DNA from: Alnus glutinosa
Lineage: Eukaryota; Streptophyta; Magnoliopsida; Fagales; Betulaceae
NCBI RefSeq assembly: GCF_958979055.1
Contig: NC_084890.1
Location: 868,001 to 932,000, forward strand
Direction of reading: 5' to 3'
Length of the DNA stretch: 64,000 bases
This document shows, in pieces, positions 35,998 to 47,496 of this stretch. The notes below the pieces were generated by a model, which was not told the DNA's origin, did not search any database, and saw only the letters and a program-made list of their open reading frames with translations. The translations under genes were made by a program, and so were the position numbers. Every line of letters begins with the position of its first letter. Position 1 is the stretch's first letter.

Positions 35998-36535
35998 TGT
36001 TATCAACGATCGAGCTCATTAACTTGGCAAGAAGAATAAAGACAGTTTATTTTGGCAAGAATAAAGTACGCTCATTTGGCAAGAATTATGTATTTTTCCT
36101 TTTAAAGCATGTAATCTCTAAGAGGAATGCTAGAGCTCCTTCTAGTGTCTATCTGGAAGGATATAAATGTAATAAAAAAAATTAAAAAATTGCATCCATG
36201 TCATCCAGAAGGACATAGATGTAATTTTTTTTTATTATATTTATGTCATTCCAGATGGATACCAAAAGAACACTAGAAAGAACTCTAGCATTTTTCAATC
36301 TCTAATTAGGCTTTCTCCAAGTAATGTAATATTATTTAATAGGTAGTATTTTTCCTTCTACATGTTGAAAATCGGGGATATTTTCCCTAATTATCGCTAT
36401 ATATAGCTTGTAATTAAGGTGTCTTTTATAAGACACCTATAATATTTATTGAATAAGAGCATCGTACAATTTCTTTTGCTTATTTCTCGTCATCGAAGGT
36501 CTTAAATCTTCTAATACCGGCCATTGGCCATTTCA
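35998..36535 (+). mobile_element. Solo LTR in the 3'UTR of P450 twin, with nested MITE
   Basis: Duplicate of 16906-17249, starting TGTTATC and flanked by TTATC / TTATT (35993-35997 and 36536-36540). It is longer because a 175-bp MITE (36122-36296) inserted into it. It provides AATAAA signals shortly after the stop. Confidence 0.77.
36122..36296. mobile_element. Mutator-type foldback MITE
   Basis: 175 bp flanked by a perfect 9-bp duplication AATCTCTAA (36113-36121 and 36297-36305). Long imperfect inverted ends carry AATGCTAGAG and CTCTAGCATT. The twin locus near 17025 shows the uninterrupted site, so it inserted after the 9-kb duplication. Family members sit in introns at 5385-5529 and 60298-60442. 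Confidence 0.85.
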
Positions 36536-36983
36536 TTATTATTACGGTAACTTTGAATTCCAAATTAGTTATGTTTGTTAATGCTTTCTATAATGTGCTT
36601 TTTGTTTTAATTTGTTTGAAAAAATGTGACATAAAAAATGAAGTTAGTTTTGAGTGTTCTTTGTTTTTGGTGGCGTGTTAACGTTTTTGTTTTGAAATAA
36701 TAAAAGAAGAAGAAAGAGTACTGTTACCAAATAAAGCATATTGTCTTGATAATAAGTTAGTATATAGTTATTAAGAATGATAATTCATTAATTTGTGGGA
36801 TGGTTAATTGGTTGGACATTCAAGAGAAGGAAATAAAAGTTTGAAATTTTTGGCAAGTTAATTCTTCTGAAACTGGAAAGAATGATAAAAAGAAATTTTT
36901 GGATTACTTCTGGATAAGCTTGACTGCTTGAGTAATCTAATTATATATGCATGTTGAACACAATATATGAGAAGTGATTCTTG
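36536..36983 (+). repeat. P450 3'-flank (block Y-like)
   Basis: Parallel to 17250-17655 and 1-350. AT-rich, with no gene. Confidence 0.7.
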
Positions 36984-37085
36984 TACTCACAGTATACAAC
37001 AAGTGTACAACACCAAGACACAATGGAGTGGGGCCCATTGTGTAGGCCCCACTCCATTGTGTCTTGGTGTTGTACACTGTGAGTA
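36984..37085. repeat. Perfect hairpin (33-bp stem)
   Basis: 37003-37035 and 37045-37077 are exact inverted repeats around a 9-base loop. Outside a 9-base bulge, a further 10-bp stem pairs 36984-36993 with 37076-37085. It lies exactly at the join between the P450 flank and an inverted spacer copy. It could be a minimal foldback MITE or a small-RNA precursor-like structure. Confidence 0.8.
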
Positions 37086-37089
37086 TTTC

Positions 37090-39330
37090 TTTCATTTTCC
37101 TAGTTAGTTTGAAACAAAATTGCTAGAGGTGTACAAGAGTTGTGCAACAATCATTTCTCATCCGATCCAAATATAATGTAACCCACTTATTTAGGGTATC
37201 CAATAAAAATTGGACACATAAACTTAAAACATAAAGTAAAATAATAACGAAAACATTGGATTAGTCAACCCAACGTTAATTTGTCGATGCATGTTGCCCA
37301 TTCCAAAAATAACAAGATCCACCTACACCGTACCTGCATCAATTTAAAACACAAAGTAAAATAAATCACGAGTAAAAATTATGATTTCAGGGCTTCTCAA
37401 AAGAATTGATGGAATTCTGCCAATTTTAATCTTGTTGCTCATATCCTCAAATGAATTTTCGGCTTGATATATATATATACTTTCATCATATTACTCACCA
37501 AATTAAACTCGATAGTTGAAAGTAAAATCACGATGTGAGAAATCACAAGTAAATTAAAAGATCGAAGAAATCCAATTCATACAATCCCCTGATCTTGATT
37601 TCTCTAAGAAGCCATGAAACCCATTTTCACTCTATCTCTACGTACAATTAATCCGTATGTCTTCTCGATCAGAGAAATCTTGATCAGGGGCTTTATACAT
37701 AGAAGGAGGCAGGGCGGTGGCCTATGGCTAATTTCGGCACTAGTGTACGTTTGGCGAAGAAATTAAAGCGGGTCTTAATTAATTGGTGGATTCAGTGGTT
37801 TCTGGAATGGGCAGCATTAATGCATGCATCTACCCGGCCACCATATATAGGTTGGCTAATCCTGTGTTTTCATGTATATCATCTTTCGTGTTTCTCAAGC
37901 TGATGTGATAAGAATCGATGCTGTAAATTTAGACCACATCCGAATTCAAGATATTATATATCTTATTAAATTTGTGAGACTATGTTTGGTATACGCATCC
38001 ATGGGCTGATCGATGGGCTATAATTTTCTGTGTTCTTCTCCTACCTTTCCAATTTGGTATGGACCAGATTAATGCGACGCCTATCATCTCACATTTCCAC
38101 GTTGCAGTTGGTTGAATAAAATTGACCAAATCAATAGTGTACGTGCCATGTTCTTCTCCGATAGCCTATTATATTAACATATATGCAGACGAAAAAGTTC
38201 GACTGCTAGTGTAAGAATGTTGAATAAATTTCATATCATGTCGCGATGGGCCATTAATTATATTTCTTTGACCTGATCTACAGAATCTTCTGACGATGGG
38301 CCAATAAATGTTTTTGGTGTTGAAAATTAATGGAGACCGATTTGGAATACTTGTGTTCTACTCTTTTGAAATACATGCATCATGCATGCAGTTTATTTTC
38401 TCGGCACGTGTTAGCTAGGACTGGGGAATTGTGAGAATGAAATTTGGTTGTATTGGCTTTTTGACTTCAGTAATTTTTATTATTTTGTATTATATTTTTT
38501 ATAGTAAATTTTTTCATGATCCATTGAATGTACCTAACTTAAATAAAAAAAAACCATGTAAATCTATTGTGTTATTTTGTGTGTTTGTTTTGTTTTACTT
38601 ACTGTAGTTGTGGTATTTTGCACAATAAATAGTATCAAAGCTAATATTTAGTATTCAGATTGACGATTACTATAAATATGACGAGTACCAAGTATAGAAT
38701 GAAAAATTTGTTGATTCAATAAGGAGTCTACGTACAAGGCGTTATTGGGAAAGGCAAAGAAACCTTAAAAGATAGACAATGATGAGTGGAAAGAGATAAA
38801 TGCCAAGGTTCCCGGTGCGATCTGTCTTAATCTGTCAAATGAAGTTATTCATAATGTGATTGATGAAAAGAAGGTGTGCATAGATAATTTGACTGAAATT
38901 AGAGTCTGTATACGGCGACAAATTTGACAAATAAGTGGACATGAAGAAATAGATATATGGTTTACAAATAGAGGAAAATATATATTTCTTGAGTACCTTG
39001 ACAAGTTTAACATGTTGAATACACAATTGTTAAACTTTGGAATGAAGATTGAAGGAGAAGAAAAAACGATACTTCTTTTAGCATCACTTTCCCCCTTCGT
39101 ATGATCATCTAGTTACAATATTATTATACAATTAACGATATTTTTCCTTATCGGTGGTGTTTTTGAAATGCCGCAAATTAGAGATTTTTCTTTTTTAGTG
39201 TGTATAAAAAAGAAAATTTGGAGTTGGAAGAGGTGATTGGAGCTCTTTGTCACATAAGACAAGAAGAAAACTTGTAATTAATTAGATTGATGGGCTTGTG
39301 GTGAGGTCTTAGCCAAAGCAAAAGACATAA
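37090..39330. repeat. Inverted copy of P450 upstream spacer
   Basis: Reverse complement of about 14060-11000 (and of 33140-31070), without the hAT MITE. From 38280 it contains the LTR-like and gag remnant of the decayed copia element, now on the plus strand (primer-site relic TAGTATCAAAGC near 38630). No P450 coding sequence follows. No functional gene. Confidence 0.72.
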
Positions 39331-39570
39331 TATCCCTCCAAAACCCACCATGACATATGTACCAGTGTACCACCATCTTCTATCTCTAAAGCAAACAGGG
39401 CTTTAAAAGACAAGCCGACACATGCATTACCGAACCATTTATTCCCCACACTACAACCTTCCAAATGCTACCCTACATTTCCTTTTGGACTTTCTCCCCC
39501 ACCCTTTTCCTCCTTCAAAAAGTCCTTTTCCCCGCACATCCACCAGCTCAAAGCCTTCCTAGACTAGCCT
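39331..39570. other. Spacer, no gene seen
   Basis: A short C-rich stretch between the inverted spacer and the large solo LTR, with no recognisable element. Confidence 0.45.
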
Positions 39571-41331
39571 TGTAACGCCCCCAAACCGCTAAGGGATAGG
39601 TTCGTCCATTTTCATTTAGAAACTCCAAAGATTCATAAAGTCTACCAAATAACTTAACTAATATGCTGAATTAAAATAAATTACTAAAATAAATAAATAA
39701 CAATTTTAAAACTTAGAGCTTCAATAAATGCAGAAACGATGATTTCGAAAAAGTAATTATGAAAGATTCAATGACTGAGAATTTAAAGAAAAACTAAATT
39801 TGTTGTGCAAGTGCACTTATTAAGGTACTGAGATGAAATGTCCTAATGCTAGCCTAGATCTCATCCCAGTCTCCTAAGTCTCTTTATTCATAACCTGAAA
39901 ACAAAACAAAATAAGGGGTGGGCGAGAAATGCTCAGTAAGGTAACCCTCAACCATAAAGCGGTTGAGTTAAATTCACTTTCTTTAAAACGAGTATTCAAA
40001 AACACACTTGGAATCAGAAATTTCCATAATATAAAATATAAATTCGGCATTGTTCATAAAGCATAAAATTATTGGTTGGTAAATAAACTTCTCATATTTA
40101 GGGCTCATGTACACTATTACGCCCTGTGTACTAGGGTTGCGCAGTCTACTGAGACCTCAGGCAGGTAAACTGTGGCAACAGGCCCTGCCCCGTCAGCTAA
40201 TTAATTGAATTGCACTTAGCATGACATAAGGACAGAATCCGCCTTCTCTAAGTCTTTCAGCTGTTGCGCTTTCATTCAAGTAACGGTACCGAGCTTAAAC
40301 TCTGTAAATATCTCTGAGGCCAAAATAATAATCTCCTCCACACACGTGCCTCATCTATATGAAAAAAATCTTTCTCCTCATACTTTATGCTTATTCCTTT
40401 TACTGTGCTTGGTACTTCTTGAGGCAACGCATGGGAGGGTTTTTACTCTCATTTTCTCATTAACTTTTAAAAAAATTGTAACTTCTCATCTCGGGAATAA
40501 ACTTTACTGTAATTAGAAAATCCTTTATAACTAAAGCTTCTTTTAAAACTGCTGATATCAAGAATAACATTTATATCAACAACTTTCATCTCAAAACTAT
40601 TTTTAAAATAGTCCTTCATGCATCAATATAAATTTGAAACACAAAACGAGAACAATTATTCATAAATATGTTAGAATCAATGGATAAAATAATGATAAAA
40701 ATAATTTTAGAAGGGGTAGAGGCTTCATTACCTCTCCGAATGCAACTAAGGCAAATTCCTTGACAGCTAGCTAGTTATCTGAGTACAGGTCCTAATAAAT
40801 TAATACTACATACTCGTCACTAGAAAATATCCAGACACCTTGCTAGCCTATTGAGAATGGATTCCCGGAGTGTATCTTTACGACATTAACCGAATAATAT
40901 TTGAATCATTAATTAAGCAATAACACCTTTTCTTTTATTGATATTAGAAATACGACTCCATAAAGGTAATTGTCATCAGAAATATTTTATTTTATAATTA
41001 TAGAGTTTAATAAATTCCGATATCACAAACTATACCCTTAAATAAAATAATTATAAAAATGATCCATGATTTTTAAGGAATTTACAAGAAGGTTTGAATG
41101 TTTACATTAAACTACTTTGTATCAAAAATAGAATTTTTAGGACTATACATCTCTTTGTGGAAGAATTTAGGACAAACCCAAATCTGTACATAAAAGTAAA
41201 AAGAAAAGAAACAAAACAAAATAAACAACAATTTATCATTTCTCCAAAATAGCCTCTGGCTGAATTGAAAAGTGAGAGGATTTCATAATCCACAATTCTG
41301 AATTGAGTTCGGCCAAGACAAAGAGAAGAGA

Positions 41332-41368
<37 letters not shown>

Positions 41369-42168
41369 CTCGGTGGTATTAGAAAAAAGGAAAGAATAGA
41401 AAAAAAAAAAAAAAAAAAAAAAACCAAAAATAAAAGGAAGACAATACAATAAGGCATGTGACGTTGGTATGTGGAGAAAGACAAAGGAGAGAGAAAAAGG
41501 ACAATTGATGCTACATCTCATGGTTAGAAAAGAGAAGAAAAAAGTATTGAACATGAGGCACACGGTTTTTAGAGGAAGAAGTCTAAAAGAAAAATTAGCA
41601 ATCATTTTACTTGATTGTTATGCTGACAAGATGGACAATAAAACAAAATAAGGTAAACAAATGAAGGACAACAAGACAAAATATAATAAACAAATGGTTA
41701 TATCAACAAATGAATGCTACAGTTTCACAAGAAAAAGAGAACTAAAGAGAACAAATAGGAGATAAGATGGTACCTTGTCTACAGAACCGAAAACTATGCA
41801 AGGGAACAGGGTGGGCGGCTAGAAAACAAAAAAAATGATGCGTAGGCTAGTTTATTTATATAAGTAGGGTTTTGTTTTTCTAAGAGGGAAATCAACTGCT
41901 AAGGGTTTTGACAAAAAGGGTTTTACATGGAATACTAAAATTGAGTTTTAGATATTAATATAACATATTAAATATAAAAGTGAAATTTAAATTGATATAC
42001 AAATCATTAAATTTAAAAGCAGGTATTTAATAAAATATAGAAGCGGTTATTTAAAAAAATATAAATTAATATATATAAAATCAGGTGTTTCTTATTTCTG
42101 TCTAGTTATCCATTCTTATAGGTAGTAAAAGACCATTTTACCCTTAAAAAGGAGTCGGGGTTATTACA
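39571..42168. mobile_element. Large (2.6-kb) solo LTR
   Basis: Starts TGTAACGCCCCC, ends GGGGTTATTACA, and is flanked by a perfect 5-bp duplication AGCCT (39566-39570 and 42169-42173). No gag-pol is present between or beside the ends. The length suits LTRs of large gypsy-type elements. By comparison with common LTR starts (TGTAATAACCCC) it is probably on the minus strand. It holds a (TA)n run near 41336-41364 and an A-run near 41400-41422. Open frames of up to 167 residues across these runs are spurious. Confidence 0.82.
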
Positions 42169-42173
42169 AGCCT

Positions 42174-42476
42174 CCACACTCTTCCTCTTGGATTTTGTAT
42201 CACAGTAGCCGATTCTCAATCATGTTGCATCATCTTGAATCATTTACAAATATAAACACGCATGATGCATAAATTAATATGAATTAGAGTATCATCTCAA
42301 TATCTAGCTTCTATAAATGCAAATCATCCATCATGGATCAGTACAACCAGTTTTACTAGCATCATTCTCGATTGCCTTCTCTGCCTTCGATTGAAAATTC
42401 TCTTTGGAGCTGTGCTGATCACTATTAAGATTGAAAAAAAATAAATAAAAAAAAAAAGAAAAAGAAAAAGATGCTC

Positions 42477-42513
<37 letters not shown>
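42174..42513. other. Spacer, no gene seen
   Basis: AT-rich, ending in (CT)n and (TA)n runs at 42475-42513. No feature is supported. Confidence 0.45.
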
Positions 42514-42514
<1 letters not shown>

Positions 42515-44111
42515 GTTAGAGAATATATTGATACCGTATATTACGGTACTCTCTATATATTGTAGGATTTTATTTAATCCTCATTAATTGTAATTGATTA
42601 TAATCAAATCAGATTTGAATACATTCAATTCTGATTTGATTATATTTTCGTTATATATTATTTTGTATTCTCTCTATATCCTTATAAATAATGATCATTT
42701 GTATTGTAAATTAATCAAGCAATAAGAACAACAATGTAGCCCTTTGGGCTTTACTCCGTGGACGTAAGTCATAGACTGAACCACGTAAAATCTCTTGTCT
42801 CTCTTATTTTATTATTCCGCATTTTATTTTCTTTTTCTGGTGCGAGTCTGGAGATTCTGGTGATTATTGGCAATTTTTCGGGTGGTGTGGTATGATTGGG
42901 TGGTTTTGGTGAGTCTGGTGGAAGTTCTCAAGCTTTTGCAGTCTCTGGTACTGATTTTTTTTTTTTTTTTTAATTTTTTTTTTCAGTATAGGGGTGCGGC
43001 AGTCTGGTGTTCCTATGTTGAAGGAAAAAATAAAAAAAAAATGATGAGAGGGAGACAGTTTGTGTAGGGCAGATGCAAGGTATGAGGGAAAAAAAAATGA
43101 TGAGAGGGAGACGGTATGTGTAGGGCAGATGCAAGGTATGAGGAAAAAAAAAAGAAATTAGAGAGAAGAAGGTTTTATTATTTTATGGTGGATGGGATTC
43201 ATGTATACTCTCGTGAAGATGAAAATGTTAGAAAAAAAAAAAAAAAAAAAAAAATCATTAAAAGAGGCCAAAGTTGCCCATGCTGTTTTTGGCCCTTTGT
43301 TGGCCTATTACTTGTATTCGGCCTTTATGGTATTGTTTCAAATTCAGGCCAATTTTAGCTCATAGTTGGCTCTTATTTTGGCCCATAGATAGCTCCACAT
43401 TTCTTTTGGCATTTAAGGTATTCTTGAAAAACCTATGTCTATTTCAGCCTATAGTTAGCTTATTTTCTTTGGCCCATAGATGACCCATTATGTGTTTAGC
43501 CTTCGAGGTACTTTCTGAAACCTCACTACTCAGGCTCATTTAGCCCACAGTTGGCTCGAAGAATAAGAAGATGAAGAAAAAGGAAGACGAAGACGAAGAA
43601 GAAGAAGAATAAGAAGATGAAGAAAAAGGAAGAGGAAGACGAAGAAGAAGAAGAATAAAAAAGTTGTTCTCAAAACTGGGTTAGGTTATATTTGACCCAA
43701 CATAAAAATTAAAAAAAAAAAAAAAAAATCAATCAAACTCAAGATTTCAGAATCTTCCACCTTGAGTTTGTAGGGGGGATTTTAGAGAATATATTGATAC
43801 CGTATATTACGGTACTCTCCATATATTGTATGATTTGATTTAATCCTCATTAATTGTAATTGATTATAATCAAATCAGATTTGAATACATTCAATTCTAA
43901 TTTGATTATATTCTCGTTACATATTATTTTATTTTCTCTCTATATTCTTATAAATAAGGATCATTTGTATTGTAAATTAATCAAGCAATAAGAGCAACAA
44001 TGTAGCCATTTGGGCTTTATTCTGTAGACGTAGGTCATAGACCGAACCACGTAAAATCTCTTGTCTCTCTTATTTTATTATTCCGCATTTTATTTTCTTT
44101 TAAGTTCTAGA
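42514..44111 (+). mobile_element. Small non-autonomous LTR retroelement
   Basis: Two direct LTR copies, about 42514-42835 and 43780-44111, start (T)GTTAGAGAATATATTG and match through CCGCATTTTATTTTC. The second is preceded by a purine tract (GTAGGGGGGAT). The internal part of about 940 bp encodes no gag-pol. It contains a 54-bp duplication (GATGAGAGGGAGAC, near 43042 and 43097) and a GAA/GAC-rich array at 43556-43658. No clean target duplication was seen. Confidence 0.72.
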
Positions 44112-44120
44112 TTTCTTTCA

Positions 44121-44153
<33 letters not shown>

Positions 44154-44154
44154 C

Positions 44155-44262
44155 ATGCATTGTAGCCCGGCCTTCAAAGCCAATATGGGTAGTCAAAGCT
44201 GCAGTGATGATGCCACCATGGTTAGCCCCTCCATTGCTCTCCTGCAAGAGAGGTTTAAACAC
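44155..44262 (+). pseudogene. Possible captured gene fragment
   Basis: An open stretch, with possible ATG at 44185, reads MGSQSCSDDATMVSPSIALLQERFKHLE before losing sense at the junction with spacer near 44262. From memory the PSIALLQERF stretch resembles the N-terminus of a short uncharacterised plant protein. I cannot verify that. It sits at a duplication breakpoint. Confidence 0.3.
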
Positions 44263-45774
44263 TTGGAGAGAGGGGGAGGCAGCGGTGGGAGAAGAAAAAA
44301 GGTTTTCAGATCAGCTTGTATGGGCTCCGACTCCGAGAAGGGTTTTCAACCCGCTTAGGCCTGGCCCAACAAGTCCAACTCTTAAAAAAAATATGGGTCT
44401 TTTTTTTTATAAAAAAAAAAACAACTTATTGGGCTAGCCCAAGTCTAGCTGACCCATTGAGCTCTGCAGGCTAATTACCCTCTAGGCCTGTTGTTAGGCA
44501 TGAACCGATTGGCCTGACCCATGCAGCTTTAAGAAAAAAACGAAAAAGATATGAAGCACCCTATATATGTGCTCAGGAGCAACACACTAACCATTGGGCC
44601 ACAACATTCTTTTTGGTATTTTATTCCAACTGTTATTTATATTAAGCATATTTTTTTTTCTATTTATATTAAGCATTTGAATATGAATGGCATGAACTGC
44701 TTTCGATCGCCACTAATCTTTATTGGATTTTTGTGTGATTATTCCATGGGAATCTTTTTATTAGAATTTCTGTGTGACTATTCCAGATAATATCATGCAT
44801 AAATATGGTTAATTGCCATTTTTTTTTTGGGTGTGTTTAAATGCAATGTGATTTAAAAATAATATTTTTTTAGAAATATTAAAATATACCTTTATTAATT
44901 TTTAGAAATGCATTTATTATAATTTATGTAATTCCAAATGAGGATATGGTGAGACCTTAATATGATTATTTTAAATGAGAAATATGGCAAGAGGTGATTC
45001 CAAGTGAATCGGACAAATTTTGAATAAAACTTACAATTAAAAATCGGCTTACAAGCTTGGGTGCTCAATAACTTATATATTCACAGTTAAAATTAAACTT
45101 AACAAATGTGGGATATAAGAATTGTAACATACTACTAAACTTTCATAATTGACGTTCACGGCAGCTCACTATATTAACACTGACCCGATGGTAGTCATTT
45201 TTCTTTTAGCGGCTTCACTCACCTATCAGTATTTTAATCTAACTCATAAGTCCACCCTTCATCTGATGTGAACCCACTAATATATAACAAAACACATGAA
45301 AGGATATATTGTCTACTTTGAGAGAGCCGTAATCTTCAATGGCTACCTCAATGGCTACCTCGAGAGAGCATCGTACTCATACTAATCAACGTACTCATAC
45401 TTTTTCTATTGATAGCTCCCATTTAAGTAGAGAAACAATATATTATAGTTTACATATATAATAGACTAATTAGGTCTTGACTTCTAGGATTAGGACAAAT
45501 CTACTAAGGAATGAATTTAACTCTTTATTAAACTATAACATCTAAAAATACCAAATAATTATAATCATATCATTATGGAATAACCAACGGTTAGTTCATG
45601 GCCTCTATGTCCCATTGACCAATCGATCGGTTTTCTCCAAAGGGTTCTCGAATAATTTTTTTTTAATTTCCTACTCAAAATTAATTATGAAATTATGCCT
45701 TTTCATTATCACGAATGAGACACGCCCTTAAATTAATTAGCATCATATTATTAGTCGGTAAAAGAAAACAATTA
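44262..45774. repeat. Inverted spacer of block X/Z
   Basis: Reverse complement of 10160-8581 and 30200-28037, ending at the PIF-like insertion. It includes the inverted SINE candidate (44606-44402) and a single copy of the GACACGCCCTTAAATTAATT unit (about 45720-45740). No gene. Confidence 0.72.
44402..44606 (-). mobile_element. tRNA-related SINE candidate, inverted copy
   Basis: Minus-strand counterpart of 9840-10029 and 29314-29534. The A-box-like sequence is at 44600-44590, and the tail appears as an A-run near 44411-44421. Confidence 0.42.
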
Positions 45775-46189
45775 GGTCTCGTTTGGTTTGCGGAATGTCT
45801 ATTCCATTAGGAAAATGAATAACTATTCCTGGGAATAGATGAAGGTGGAATGGAATAACTATTCCTATTCTTTTGTTTAGTTGTAACGGTGGAATAGAAC
45901 ATTGCATATGTATTCTTTTGTTTGGTACAGTGCAATACATTGGTGAATGGAATCATATTATAATCAAATTTCCTAAAATACCCTTATAATAAAAATATAA
46001 TTTATATTCTTAAGGACATTTTTTTTCTTTATTTTAGAAACATAAACAATCATACTATGACCTTTTTTTTTGTTTTGTTTTTGTTTCTGTTTTTTTTTTT
46101 TTTTTTTTTTTAATTTCATAGAGTTCATGGCTTCTTTTTTTTTTCATATACAATTACGCTACAAAATGATTTGTAGGGAAAAAAAAAAA

Positions 46190-46220
<31 letters not shown>

Positions 46221-47188
46221 ATCATCATATCACCATTATAAAAAAATAAAAAGAAAAAAAAATAGATCATCTGCAAAGCCCTTTTTATTTTATTCTTTTT
46301 TATTTGTTTTCCAGCAACAAACATTCATTCTTTGCTTACAAAGTAAAATGATTTATAAGAAAAAAAAAAAAAAAAAAAAAAACATAATCATCATAAAAAA
46401 ATAAATCATCTGCAAAGCCCTTTTTATTTTATTCTTTTTTATTTGTTTTTCAGCAACAAACATTCGTTCTTTGCTTACAAAGTTTTTCTCAAACCTCCGC
46501 AAGGCAATTGGAGTCCTCCCGATATTAAGAGGTACTCGTTTTGCTACGTCTAAGTGCATTCTGTAGGCTAAATCATAGGAGGAAAAAAAAAAAAAATACT
46601 AACCCACAACAAATTAAGTTGGGTTGAGAAACAGAGAGAGGGGGATGAGAATATAATTGCAGAGATGGAGAGAGATATTGATGGTGCATTTGAGTAATGA
46701 ATTTTTGAAATCAGAATTAAATTCTTATTCTGTTTGCGAATTTTGAGATTTGAATTTTTAGAAGAAAAAAAATTGAATAAAATATGATTTGTTTATAAAA
46801 AGTTGAATAAAATATGATTTGTTTTTGAAAAAGTTGAATAAAATATGATTTATTTTTGAAAAAAGTAGAATCAGAATTATATTTTATTTTCAAAATTTCG
46901 TATCCAAATACACCATGAGTTGAGAAACAGAGAGAGATAGGGATAAGAGACTTGGGTGTTGAGAGGGTTGGGGTTTTTGGGTAAAAGACGAATTTTATTT
47001 ATTCCCACAGGAAAGGAATAGGTATTCCACTTCTTTTTTAATGGAATACATATTCCTCTTCGTAAGGGAATAGCTATTCCGTGGGAATAACTATTCCATT
47101 AAATAATATACAACCAAACAAAGGAATAGCTATTCAGTAGGAATAGTTATTCCTTTCCATGGGTCTAATCCGCAAACCAAACGAGACC
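45775..47188. mobile_element. PIF/Harbinger-like non-autonomous element
   Basis: Ends GGTCTCGTTTGGTTTGCGGA and TCCGCAAACCAAACGAGACC are perfect 20-bp inverted repeats flanked by TTA (45772-45774 and 47189-47191). Subterminal GGAATAGCTATTCC-type palindromes recur. The inside has an internal duplication of about 90 bp (copies near 46262-46350 and 46402-46482), a (CA)n run at 46192-46217 and homopolymers, but no transposase. The parallel site near 28008 lacks it. Confidence 0.8.
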
Positions 47189-47339
47189 TTAGTCTAATTA
47201 TTTGCCCTCCCGGGTGGCCGGCCAGTTTTTCGAATAATCAAATGATTAAATTTTCTGTCGTGTTCTTGTTTAGGGATGCAATATTAATTGCGCGCATAAA
47301 AAAAAATGGCTGATCATGGGATCCAACTAACACTAGCAC

Positions 47340-47441
<102 letters not shown>

Positions 47442-47496
47442 GAAAAGTTAGTGAAAGAAATTTGTAGAACAATCACTTGTTTCTCTCCTTTCTGCG

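Noticed and set aside
41102..41651. Open frames of up to 167 residues on the minus strand
   Set aside because: They cross a (TA)n and an A-run inside a solo LTR and show no domain.
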